A stretch of DNA of 30,931 bases from assembly GCA_937925595.1 (NCBI GenBank), contig CALALQ010000263.1, forward strand, positions 1 to 30,931, given 5' to 3'. The DNA is from an uncultured Demequina sp. (lineage in GTDB: Bacteria > Actinomycetota > Actinomycetes > Actinomycetales > Demequinaceae). Of the stretch, positions 23,224 to 28,945 are shown piece after piece. The stretch's first letter is position 1; every line of letters starts with the position of its first letter. The notes beneath the pieces were generated by a model. That model had not been told where the DNA came from. It was given only the letters and a program-made list of their open reading frames with translations, and made no database searches. The position numbers and the translations under genes were made by a program.

Positions 23224-23493
23224 ATGGTGCAAGTGTGGTCGCCCATGTCGCAGCTACAGCGCTCCCCCGAGCCGGGGGTGTGGTTCATCTTCGACAAGAG
23301 CAAGCGGATAGCGATCGTCCGCGTCGTCGAGGTGCACGGGCGCAAGCTGCTGCGCTCGGTGACCTTCGATCACGACCCGGCGCTGCGTCAGCTCATCGGG
23401 TACTTCCCTGAGGACGCGATGCGCCTCGCGGTCGAATGCACCTGGGCGGAATACGTCAAGGCCACGGGGCCGTCGACGAGCAACCGAAAGTGA
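23224..23493 (+). CDS. Unknown small protein, second gene of the SOS-type unit
   Basis: 89 aa. The ATG at 23224 is preceded by a weak SD (AGGGGG). Sequence shows strands VWFIFDKSK and AIVRVVEVHGRKLLRSVTF and helices ALRQLIGYFPEDAMRLAVECTW, followed by a short polar tail. No signal peptide, membrane helix or catalytic motif is visible and I do not recognise the family. It lies convergent with the partition operon; a bulged hairpin at 23528 separates them. Confidence 0.62.
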   Translation: MVQVWSPMSQLQRSPEPGVWFIFDKSKRIAIVRVVEVHGRKLLRSVTFDHDPALRQLIGYFPEDAMRLAVECTWAEYVKATGPSTSNRK

Positions 23494-23527
23494 CGCTCGA
23501 GAAATGGTCGCCGCCGACCGTTTCAGA

Positions 23528-23547
23528 GATCCCGCGCAGCGCGGATC
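23528..23547. terminator. Bulged hairpin between convergent genes
   Basis: GATCCCGCGC and GCGCGGATC pair around a single A with one bulged C. The structure reaches the stop codon of the minus-strand gene at 23546 and sits 35 bases after the plus-strand stop at 23493. Confidence 0.45.
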
Positions 23548-24010
23548 ATCGGCGCCGGTCGGTGACCTTCTCGGCCGCGTGAGCGCCGACGAGGACGACC
23601 GAGAGGACGAGCTGCGCGATCGCGCCCGTTTCCATCAACCATCCCCGGTCGACCAGCTCGGCCGACACGAGCCGCTGCGCGCCCTCCTCGTCGAGGTCGA
23701 GACCGATTGCGTTGGCTACCCACCCGCGGGCGAGCGCCACGGCGAACGGGTCGAGGGGCGCGCCTCCGGTGCTGCCGTCCTGGCTGAGCACGTCGGCCGT
23801 GGTTGCGCCGATGACGCGCAGCGCGTCGATGACGCCGTGCAGCGAGCCGGCTACGGCGAGCACGCCGGCCCCCGTGGCGATGATGCTCACCCACTGGTCT
23901 TCGGTGGCGACGTCGGTCAGGCCGAAATTCTCCCCCTCGGTGACGGCGAGACGCGCAGCGTCTCGCGCGGAGCTGTAAACGTTCCCGGCATCAACGGACC
24001 TACCGATCAC
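23546..24010 (-). CDS. Unknown membrane protein, third gene of the partition operon
   Basis: 154 aa from the GTG at 24010, four bases after the parB stop (an upstream GTG at 24049 would overlap parB). A polar N-terminus with helix SSARDAARLAVTEGENFG is followed by a hydrophobic segment (about 43-62, IIATGAGVLAVAGSLHGVID) and a C-terminal one (about 128-146, IAQLVLSVVLVGAHAA). Two Asp/Glu-rich stretches occur between them. No known family. Its place after parA-parB suggests it is expressed at segregation levels; whether it anchors ParA or is a passenger cannot be told. Confidence 0.55.
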   Translation of the reverse strand: MIGRSVDAGNVYSSARDAARLAVTEGENFGLTDVATEDQWVSIIATGAGVLAVAGSLHGVIDALRVIGATTADVLSQDGSTGGAPLDPFAVALARGWVANAIGLDLDEEGAQRLVSAELVDRGWLMETGAIAQLVLSVVLVGAHAAEKVTDRRR

Positions 24011-24014
24011 GGCG

Positions 24015-24425
24015 TCACTCCCCCATTGGCCGACCCGCGGGGATGACACCGGGGCCGACTGCGGGGAACGGCTCGCCGCCGTTGTAGCGCTGTTCCAGGC
24101 GCTCGACCTTCTCCATGATCGCTTCCTGCACGAACTTGGACAGGGTCTTGAAGCCCTCGTGCTGGATGGTGCCGACCATCGCGCCGCGCATCCGGTTGGT
24201 GTCTTCGGGCTCCTGGTAGATCGTGAGCTTCTTCGGCTTCTCCTTGGGCGCGGGCTTCGTGCTCTCAGCGGCGCTCTGCGGCGCTGTCGCGACCTTGGGG
24301 GCCGCGGCGGGTGCTGCGGGAGCCGGAACGGCTGCGGGAGCCTCCTGGGGCGCTTCTGCCGTCACGGGGTGATCGAACGCGCTCGCACCTGCGAGGGCGG
24401 AAGGACGGCGGGGGGGACGGGTCAT
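24015..24425 (-). CDS. parB: Small ParB-like partition adaptor (RHH type)
   Basis: 136 aa from the ATG at 24425, which overlaps the parA stop (ATGA). The N-terminal ~80 residues are disordered and Pro/Ala-rich. Residues about 85-125 are a ribbon-helix-helix: KKLTIYQEPEDTNRMRGAMV then FKTLSKFVQEAIMEKVERLE. Small RHH proteins directly after a type Ib parA act as centromere-binding ParB/ParR analogues and as repressors of their own operon. The palindromes at 25237 and upstream of seven further genes are plausible binding sites. Confidence 0.72.
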   Translation of the reverse strand: MTRPPRRPSALAGASAFDHPVTAEAPQEAPAAVPAPAAPAAAPKVATAPQSAAESTKPAPKEKPKKLTIYQEPEDTNRMRGAMVGTIQHEGFKTLSKFVQEAIMEKVERLEQRYNGGEPFPAVGPGVIPAGRPMGE

Positions 24426-25219
24426 GCGGATTCTCCTTCGATGACGGCGAGCTGTTCGGTGTAGATCGCTCCGAGCGCCGTCGCTTCGGCGCTCCCCCAC
24501 TCGTCGAGGCCGCGTGCGGCCTCGGTGGCGTCTGCGATCACGACGCGCTTGGGGATGGGTCGCCCGATCAGGCGCAGCCCGCGGTGTTCCGCGAACGTGT
24601 TGAGCTCGTCGAGCCATGCGGCACCGCCCACGGTGCGGTCCTCGTGCTGGTTGACGATGATTCCGGTGACGTCGAGCGCGGGGTTCGTGTAGGCCTTGAC
24701 GGTCGCGATCGTGTCGAGGAGCTGCCCGAGCCCGTCGAGGCTGTACTTCTTCGAGTGCGTGACGATCAGAGCACCGTCAGCCGCGCTCAGGGCGTTGATC
24801 GTGAGCTGATCGAGTGAGGGTGCCGAGTCGATCAAGATCAGGTCGTAGTCGTCGCGGACGTCTGCGAGGGCTTCACGTAGCCGCGCCTCGCGGCCGACAC
24901 CGGCTCCGACAAGCTCGTCTCGGACGCTGCCGAGCGAACGCCCCGACGTCGGCACGACGTCGAGCCCGGGCCAGATACCGGGCACGATGACCTCGCGCAG
25001 CGTGTGGGGCGCGCGGGTGCTGAGCGCGTCGGCCAGGCCGGGGTCAGTGGGCTCTAGGGGCTCCCCCGCGATATCGCTGGTGAGGTTGCCCTGCGGGTCG
25101 TTGTCGATCACGAGGACACGGCGACCGGCCTTCACTGCCGCGCGGGCGAGCTGAAACGTGGTCGTCGTCTTGCCGACGCCGCCCTTCTGGTTGCACAGGG
25201 CGAGGATGCGAGCGGGCAT
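24422..25219 (-). CDS. parA: ParA partition ATPase, type Ib
   Basis: 265 aa with no N-terminal HTH extension, as in type Ib ParA. Deviant Walker A CNQKGGVGKTTT (about 9-20), DNDPQGNL (Walker A'), LILIDSAPSLD (Walker B), and GIIVNQHEDR in the expected strand. ParA forms a nucleoid-bound gradient that moves ParB-plasmid complexes apart. It is first in the operon parA-parB-membrane protein. The palindromic site at 25237-25254 lies 18 bp upstream of its start codon and SD (GGAGGT), well placed for autoregulation and as a centromere. Confidence 0.92.
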   Translation of the reverse strand: MPARILALCNQKGGVGKTTTTFQLARAAVKAGRRVLVIDNDPQGNLTSDIAGEPLEPTDPGLADALSTRAPHTLREVIVPGIWPGLDVVPTSGRSLGSVRDELVGAGVGREARLREALADVRDDYDLILIDSAPSLDQLTINALSAADGALIVTHSKKYSLDGLGQLLDTIATVKAYTNPALDVTGIIVNQHEDRTVGGAAWLDELNTFAEHRGLRLIGRPIPKRVVIADATEAARGLDEWGSAEATALGAIYTEQLAVIEGESA

Positions 25220-25236
25220 GAAATACCTCCATTGAC

Positions 25237-25254
25237 GGTAATAACTCTATTACG
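25237..25254. promoter_or_regulatory. 18-bp palindrome site 1 (upstream of parA)
   Basis: GGTAATAACTCTATTACG: arms GGTAATA and TATTACG around ACTC. Same core (AATAACTCTATT) as seven further intergenic sites to the right. One copy, 18 bp from the parA ATG. Confidence 0.72.
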
Positions 25255-25281
25255 GGTGTTGCTGGTGGGAGAGACGATGAG

Positions 25282-25305
25282 GAGGGGGGCGCGTGCGCCC
25301 CCCTC
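25282..25305 (-). terminator. GC hairpin terminator after ssb operon
   Basis: 11-bp perfect stem GAGGGGGGCGC with GCGCCCCCCTC and a 2-nt loop, starting 11 bases after the ssb stop codon on the minus strand. It closes the four-gene operon nrdH to ssb. Confidence 0.75.
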
Positions 25306-25315
25306 GGTTCGTCTA

Positions 25316-25720
25316 TCAGAACGGGGTGTCGTCGCCGTAGCCGGCCTCGGAGCCGGCCTCCGTGCCGGCGGTGCCCTTCTCGACGCGGACGCGCTGCCCG
25401 CGGAGGCTCACGCTCACCTCGTCGGCGTTCACCTGGTGCTGCACGCGGGTGCCGTTCTCGCCCTTGTACTCGGTGACGCGGTAGCGCCCCGAGAACGTGA
25501 CACGGATGTTCCCGGACGCCTCGGCGGCGTCGACGAGGTTGACGGCCGCACTGCCGCTCACGGCGACGTCGTAACCGATCGTCGCGCCGTCGGCGTAGGT
25601 GTCGTCGTCCTGCTTGATGCGGTCGGTCACGAGGACTCGCGCGTAGGTGTACGGGCCACGCTCCCCCTGGCGCAGCTCGGGGGTAGCGGCCAGGTTGCCG
25701 GTGCGGGTGATGTAGCTCAT
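25316..25720 (-). CDS. ssb: Single-stranded DNA-binding protein
   Basis: 134 aa. OB-fold typical of bacterial SSB (SYITRTGNLAATPELRQGERGP at the start, VSGSAAVNLVDAAEASGNIRVTFSGRYRV, in two runs, in the middle) and the acidic C-terminal tip DDTPF, equivalent to DDIPF, which recruits repair and replication proteins. It is somewhat shorter than chromosomal actinobacterial SSB because the linker is brief. Plasmid SSBs coat incoming transfer DNA and dampen the SOS response. It is the last gene of the operon nrdH, 138-aa, 82-aa, ssb and has the tandem palindrome (25738-25773) upstream of its start. Confidence 0.9.
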   Translation of the reverse strand: MSYITRTGNLAATPELRQGERGPYTYARVLVTDRIKQDDDTYADGATIGYDVAVSGSAAVNLVDAAEASGNIRVTFSGRYRVTEYKGENGTRVQHQVNADEVSVSLRGQRVRVEKGTAGTEAGSEAGYGDDTPF

Positions 25721-25737
25721 GTCATGCTCCTTCGTTC

Positions 25738-25773
25738 GGTGGTACTGGTATTGCCGGGAATAGGGTTATTTCT
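25738..25773. promoter_or_regulatory. Tandem 18-bp site 2 (upstream of ssb)
   Basis: Two adjoining 18-bp units: a degenerate GGTGGTACTGGTATTGCC (25738-25755) and GGGAATAGGGTTATTTCT (25756-25773), the latter one base off the core AATAGAGTTATT. It ends just before the stop codon of the upstream gene. Confidence 0.6.
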
Positions 25774-25777
25774 TCGG

Positions 25778-26026
25778 TCAGACGATGTAGCGCTCGACCT
25801 CCAAACGGCGTCCGTCCATCTGCGAGGGGTACAGCACGTATTCCAGGGTGCTGTCGGGGTTCGGGTTTTCCAGTCGGACGCCCTGCACGGGCGAACCGGC
25901 CTCGATCGGTCCCAGCTCGTACATGACACGGCGGGGCGGGTTGTACGTGTTGCCGTCCCAGCTCTTGATCCGGTCCCCGAATCGAAGATCGGCCAGACGG
26001 GTGATGGTGAGCGTTTCGAGTGCCAT
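25778..26026 (-). CDS. Unknown 82-aa leading-region protein
   Basis: 82 aa with a strong SD (AAGGAGG) before the ATG at 26026. Beta-rich: LETLTITRLADLRFGDRIKS, YNPPRRVMYELGPIEAG, VQGVRLENPN, LEYVLYPSQM and RRLEVERYIV would form a small barrel. No family is recognised. It lies third in an operon with a redoxin, another unknown protein and SSB, and carries the best pair of 18-bp palindromes upstream. Small beta proteins in the entry region of conjugative plasmids are often anti-defence factors, but nothing specific shows that here. Confidence 0.65.
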   Translation of the reverse strand: MALETLTITRLADLRFGDRIKSWDGNTYNPPRRVMYELGPIEAGSPVQGVRLENPNPDSTLEYVLYPSQMDGRRLEVERYIV

Positions 26027-26038
26027 GCTGTCCTCCTT

Positions 26039-26074
26039 GGTAATAACTCTATTCTAGGTAATAACTCTATTACC
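26039..26074. promoter_or_regulatory. Tandem 18-bp site 3 (best match)
   Basis: GGTAATAACTCTATTCTA (26039-26056) followed without gap by GGTAATAACTCTATTACC (26057-26074). The second is a full palindrome: GGTAATA, ACTC, TATTACC. It lies between the 138-aa gene stop and the SD of the 82-aa gene. Confidence 0.85.
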
Positions 26075-26075
26075 G

Positions 26076-26492
26076 TCAACCCCTGGCGGCTTCTCCGCGC
26101 AAGAGATTTGCCACGGCCTCGGCCAGAATCCAGCGGCGATCTGCGGCGGCGCGATCCTCGGCGGTGTAGTCGCCAAAGCTCGCCTGGTGCTCGAAGTCCT
26201 CGCGGCCACGCTGCGCCATGCTCAACAGCTCGTCGATGCCCTCGACCAGCTCGGCGCTGACCGGGACGACGCGCCCGCCTCCGTCGACGACGAGGCTCAG
26301 GGGCTCGGCCATGCCCGTAACGTGCATCGCGTATCCGTCGCCCTCGCGCTCGACGTAGGCCGTGAGGACGGTTGCGCTCTCGTCGTTGTCGAAGTCCACG
26401 CGCCCATAGCTGTCGGGGTCTTCCCCGAGCGGCCAGAGCTGCGGCTCCAAACGGTCGCCGGTGTCGTACGGGGTCAGGTTGTTGGTGCTCAT
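26076..26492 (-). CDS. Unknown 138-aa leading-region protein
   Basis: 138 aa, acidic. SD GGAGGA precedes the ATG at 26492. The first half is strand-rich (YGRVDFDNDESATVLTAYVE, GYAMHVTGMAEPLSLVVDGG), the second helical (AELVEGIDELLSMAQRGRE and AADRRWILAEAVANLLRGEA). Net negative charge is compatible with a DNA mimic, a known strategy of antirestriction proteins, but this is only a general property and the fold is not recognised. It is followed by tandem site 3 and preceded by tandem site 4. Confidence 0.65.
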   Translation of the reverse strand: MSTNNLTPYDTGDRLEPQLWPLGEDPDSYGRVDFDNDESATVLTAYVEREGDGYAMHVTGMAEPLSLVVDGGGRVVPVSAELVEGIDELLSMAQRGREDFEHQASFGDYTAEDRAAADRRWILAEAVANLLRGEAARG

Positions 26493-26508
26493 GTCATCCT
26501 CCGGTGTC

Positions 26509-26544
26509 GGTAATACCTGTGTTGACGGGAATAGAGTTATTTAC
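26509..26544. promoter_or_regulatory. Tandem 18-bp site 4
   Basis: GGTAATACCTGTGTTGAC (26509-26526) and GGGAATAGAGTTATTTAC (26527-26544) in an exact 18-bp period; the second has the full core AATAGAGTTATT. Upstream of the 138-aa gene. Confidence 0.75.
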
Positions 26545-26553
26545 GGGTGAGGG

Positions 26554-26811
26554 TCACGCGGCGTAGTGAGCTGCCACGCGGTCGATGTGGTCGGGTCGGA
26601 ATCCCGCCCAGTGGTCTTCATCGTCGACGACGACGACGGGGGCTGAGGTGTAGCCAAGCTCCTTGACGTACTCCAGCGCTTCCGGGCTCTCGCTGAGGTC
26701 GACCACGCGATACGGGATGCCCTTGCCGTCCAGCGCGCGATAGGTCGCGGTGCACTGCACGCACGACGGCTTGCTGTAGACGACCAGCTCCCCCGAAATC
26801 ATGTTGCTCAT
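26554..26811 (-). CDS. nrdH: NrdH-like glutaredoxin
   Basis: 85 aa. A thioredoxin-fold redoxin with the redox pair in SKPSCVQCTATYRAL (CVQC, residues about 17-20), YRVVDLSESPEALEYVKELGYTSAPVVVV with the cis-proline in SAPVV, and GFRPDHID near the end, as in NrdH. NrdH passes electrons to ribonucleotide reductase (class Ib). On a plasmid it might support dNTP supply or modify redox state during establishment. No nrdE/F/I is present. It is the first gene of its operon; SD GGAGG, preceded by the hairpin and 12-mer of module A. Confidence 0.88.
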   Translation of the reverse strand: MSNMISGELVVYSKPSCVQCTATYRALDGKGIPYRVVDLSESPEALEYVKELGYTSAPVVVVDDEDHWAGFRPDHIDRVAAHYAA

Positions 26812-26834
26812 TGTTCCTCTCCTCCCCCTCGTTT

Positions 26835-26862
26835 TTTTGCCGTGAAGGCGAATTCATTCGCC
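26835..26862 (-). promoter_or_regulatory. Module A leader arm: hairpin + TTCACGGCAAAA
   Basis: On the minus strand: hairpin GGCGAAT-GA-ATTCGCC (26847-26862), then TTCACGGCAAAA (26835-26846), A-rich tract, SD and the nrdH ATG at 26811. The same layout with different stem sequences precedes two other operons. Confidence 0.75.
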
Positions 26863-26970
26863 GCTAGGGAGGACGGCCGGAGTGCTAGTGACCGTGGAAT
26901 ACCGGACTGAGCGCAGCGAGGGAGGATATGCCGCGAAAGCACTAGCGCGCAGGTTGGCCGACCGTACGCT

Positions 26971-27070
26971 GCCGAAGGCTTCACGGCAAAAGAACGGGCC
27001 GAAGGCCCTTGCAGTCGGCCGGCTCCGTCCGGCCGTCCATCAGCCGGCGGCGGCTCCGTCCGCTGCCGGC
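26971..27070 (+). repeat. Structured repeat module A, plus-facing arm
   Basis: GCC-GAA-GGC (26971-26979), TTCACGGCAAAA (26980-26991), GGGCC-GAA-GGCCC (26996-27008), CGGCCG-N8-CGGCCG (27016-27035) and a CCGGC/GCCGG hairpin with GGCTCCGTCCG in its loop (27044-27069). Nearly identical to 28393-28493, including a compensated base pair. The 332-bp gap 26812-27143 consists of this module, its leader arm, a 108-bp spacer containing GAGCGCAGCGAGGGAG, and a terminator; small ORFs in it are not convincing. Confidence 0.72.
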
Positions 27071-27112
27071 CGCGGTGGTCGTGACCGGTTCTCGAGAATC
27101 GACCGCGGGGGA

Positions 27113-27134
27113 GGGCGGCGCGGCTGCGCCGCCC
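27113..27134 (-). terminator. GC hairpin terminator after dprA-like gene
   Basis: Perfect 9-bp stem GGGCGGCGC/GCGCCGCCC with a 4-nt loop, nine bases beyond the dprA-like stop at 27144. On the plus strand it would equally end a transcript running through module A. Confidence 0.72.
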
Positions 27135-27143
27135 CCGATCTGC

Positions 27144-27797
27144 TCAGGCAAGCATCTGCCGCACGTCGTCGGCCGACGTGATGAGCGTTGCCCCACCCCT
27201 GACCAAAGCGTGAACCCCCGATGTGGTCGGGCTCGTGAGCGGACCCGGCACGGCCCCGACAGGACGGCCCAGCTCACGCGCCCACGTCGCCACGCTGAGC
27301 GATCCGCTGCGCCACCCAGCCTCGACGATCACCGATCCCGCCGAGAGGGCGGCAACGAGGCGCTGACGGCGCCCAAAGCGGTAGCGGTTGGGCGGCTCGG
27401 TGGGCTCAACCTCGCTGACGATCACGCCGCCCGTCTCGATGATGCGCGCGACGAGTCCCCGGTGTCCCTGGGGGTGCACGCGGTCGACGCCGCCCGCGGC
27501 GACGATGACGCCGGTTCCGCTGCTGTTGAGCGTGGCGTACGCGGCTTGGGCGTCGATGCCGTACGCGCCGCCCGTGACGATGGTGTGCGTCTTGGCGAGG
27601 TCTGCGGCCAGCTCGCCGCCGACGTGCTCGCCGTAGGCGGTGCTCGCGCGGCATCCGGTCACGGCGACGGCCTGGCGGGCGGTGAGCGCGTCGACGTCGC
27701 CGCGGACCCACAGACGTTCCGGGGCGTCGTCTCCGAGCGCGAGGAGCGCCCACAGCTCGGGGTGCGTGGTCGGGGTGAGTTCCTGAATGGCGGTCAT
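27144..27797 (-). CDS. DprA/Smf-like DNA-processing protein
   Basis: 217 aa from the ATG at 27797 (SD GGAGG). The Rossmann-like Smf domain is recognisable: VAVTGCRASTAYG (usual form VGSRxAT), IVTGGAYGIDAQAA (usual GGAxGID), VIVAAGGVDRVHP, VSEVEP, RNRL-like FGRRQRLVAALS, and VEAGWRSGSLSVATWA. DprA protects incoming single-stranded DNA and loads RecA on it. This one lacks the N-terminal SAM-like and C-terminal winged-helix parts of chromosomal DprA, so it is a compact plasmid form. It lies in the entry region with ssb and ardC. Second gene after the 113-aa unknown; tandem site 5 separates them. Confidence 0.8.
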   Translation of the reverse strand: MTAIQELTPTTHPELWALLALGDDAPERLWVRGDVDALTARQAVAVTGCRASTAYGEHVGGELAADLAKTHTIVTGGAYGIDAQAAYATLNSSGTGVIVAAGGVDRVHPQGHRGLVARIIETGGVIVSEVEPTEPPNRYRFGRRQRLVAALSAGSVIVEAGWRSGSLSVATWARELGRPVGAVPGPLTSPTTSGVHALVRGGATLITSADDVRQMLA

Positions 27798-27807
27798 GGT
27801 GTCCTCC

Positions 27808-27843
27808 GGTAATGGGGTTATTGACGGGAATAGAGTTATTTAC
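27808..27843. promoter_or_regulatory. Tandem 18-bp site 5 (upstream of dprA-like gene)
   Basis: GGTAATGGGGTTATTGAC (27808-27825) and GGGAATAGAGTTATTTAC (27826-27843), the second identical to that of site 4. Ends six bases before the stop codon region of the 113-aa gene. Confidence 0.78.
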
Positions 27844-27849
27844 GGGTGG

Positions 27850-28191
27850 TCAGTTGGTGCGCGGGCGGTAGTCGACGCCCCACGTCAAGATCGCCTCGGG
27901 GAAGGCGTCGGGGGTCTTGGCGCGCAGCTCGGGGTTTCGGCGGCTGCGCCACGGCTCGCGGTCGCCCTCGGTGGGGATGCCGAAGTAGTCGCGAATCTCG
28001 CGGATGCGCTCAACCCACACCGCCGAGTCGCGCACGACGGGGGACAGGCCCGAGTGACGATCCCCGATGAGGGATTCCTGACCGGGGAAGGTCGAGACGC
28101 GGAGGTTTCCGCGGCCCAGGTCTTCGATGACGACGCCGGGGCGCTCGTCCAGCATGATCGCGTCCCCGCGGCTGTAGTTGCTGGTGCTCAT
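27850..28191 (-). CDS. Unknown 113-aa leading-region protein
   Basis: 113 aa from the ATG at 28191. The first half is a small beta module (GDAIMLDERPGVVIEDLGRGNLRVSTF in two strands' worth, resembling an SH3-like barrel), followed by a helix VWVERIREIRDYFG and a basic stretch (REPWRSRRNPELRAK). The end (AILTWGVDYRPR) is strand-like. Family not recognised. First gene of the second operon, immediately behind the hairpin and 12-mer of module B, with GAGGGAGAG as SD. Confidence 0.65.
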   Translation of the reverse strand: MSTSNYSRGDAIMLDERPGVVIEDLGRGNLRVSTFPGQESLIGDRHSGLSPVVRDSAVWVERIREIRDYFGIPTEGDREPWRSRRNPELRAKTPDAFPEAILTWGVDYRPRTN

Positions 28192-28211
28192 GGGTTCTCT
28201 CCCTCTCGTTG

Positions 28212-28237
28212 TTTTGCCGTGAAGGCACGAATGTGCC
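28212..28237 (-). promoter_or_regulatory. Module B leader arm: hairpin + TTCACGGCAAAA
   Basis: Minus strand: hairpin GGCAC-ATTC-GTGCC (28224-28237), TTCACGGCAAAA (28212-28223), then an A/C tract, SD and the ATG at 28191. The stem sequence differs from modules A and C but pairing is kept. Confidence 0.75.
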
Positions 28238-28392
28238 GCGGAGGGAGAGCGGGTGGAGCGCAACCCGGAGGGCGGTGGGGGAGAGAGTTTCGGCGCGATG
28301 TGAGGGAGCGCAGCGACCGCGTGCCGAAAGTCTCGGAGGAGCCGGCCCCCGCGTCAGCGGGGGCTTGCGTGGAGGCCGATCGACCGGATGCT

Positions 28393-28493
28393 GCCGAAGG
28401 CTTCACGGCAAAACAACGGGCCGTCAGGCCCTTACAGTCGGTCGGCTCCGTCCGACCGTCCGTTAGCCGGCGGCGGCTCCGTCCGCTGCCGGC
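28393..28493 (+). repeat. Structured repeat module B, plus-facing arm
   Basis: GCC-GAA-GGC (28393-28401), TTCACGGCAAAA (28402-28413), GGGCC-GTCA-GGCCC (28418-28431), CGGTCG-N8-CGACCG (28439-28458) and a CCGGC/GCCGG hairpin (28467-28492). Compared with module A, CGGCCG/CGGCCG has become CGGTCG/CGACCG, a compensatory change. The 369-bp gap 28192-28560 holds this module, the leader arm, a spacer with GGAGCGCAGCGACC, and a terminator. Confidence 0.72.
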
Positions 28494-28530
28494 CGCCGTG
28501 GTGGTGCCTGGCCTCGGGATGCCGGGACGG

Positions 28531-28558
28531 GGGAGCGGCCCCCGTGGGGGCCGCTCCC
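28531..28558 (-). terminator. GC hairpin terminator after the ardC operon
   Basis: Perfect 12-bp stem GGGAGCGGCCCC/GGGGCCGCTCCC with a 4-nt loop, two bases past the stop of the 110-aa gene on the minus strand. Confidence 0.78.
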
Positions 28559-28560
28559 GC

Positions 28561-28893
28561 TCACTCGGATATGTCCAGCTCGTACGGGAAGGCGTGGAGG
28601 CTGTAGGCGCTGCTCTCGCCGTCGAAACCGGCGGCGGGGTCGTAGATCACCGGCCATTCGTCGAACGTCACGCGGGTCATGGAACCGGGCGCGACCCTGC
28701 CGAAGATGTACGGCACCGGCTGGCTGTCGTCGTCGGGTGCGGTCCATCCGCGGTACTCGTCGATGCCCTGGACGTCCTGCCAGGCTTCCGCGATCTGCAA
28801 TGCCGTGTCGTCGTCGACGACGGGCGCGCCCTTGCTGGTCGTGCCGATGGGCTCGACGTCGAGGGCCGATCCGTCCGGGAAGGTCAGTCGCAT
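28561..28893 (-). CDS. Unknown 110-aa leading-region protein
   Basis: 110 aa, strongly acidic, from the ATG at 28893 (SD CAGGAGA). Segments: MRLTFPDGSALDVEPIG (strand pair), DDDTALQIAEAWQDVQGIDEY (helix), PVPYIFGRVAPGSMTRVTF, EWPVIYDPAAGF and YSLHAFPYELDISE. Asp/Glu-rich surfaces are found in DNA-mimicking antirestriction proteins, but no family match is recognised. Last gene of the ardC operon, with tandem site 6 upstream and a strong terminator directly downstream. Confidence 0.65.
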   Translation of the reverse strand: MRLTFPDGSALDVEPIGTTSKGAPVVDDDTALQIAEAWQDVQGIDEYRGWTAPDDDSQPVPYIFGRVAPGSMTRVTFDEWPVIYDPAAGFDGESSAYSLHAFPYELDISE

Positions 28894-28909
28894 GATGGGT
28901 TCTCCTGTT

Positions 28910-28945
28910 GGTAATGGGGGTGTTGCCGGTAATAGAGTTATTGCC
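28910..28945. promoter_or_regulatory. Tandem 18-bp site 6
   Basis: GGTAATGGGGGTGTTGCC (28910-28927) and GGTAATAGAGTTATTGCC (28928-28945) in exact 18-bp period. It overlaps the stop codon of the upstream gene (28938) and lies upstream of the 110-aa gene. Confidence 0.8.

Noticed and set aside
25237..25254. Repeats considered as replication iterons
   Set aside because: They are far from rep and distributed one set per gene; an operator or centromere role fits better.
26882..27181. Small plus-strand ORF in module A, and a similar one at 28388
   Set aside because: Similarity between them follows from the repeated hairpin sequence; no SD, frames are not preserved between copies, and they run into terminators.
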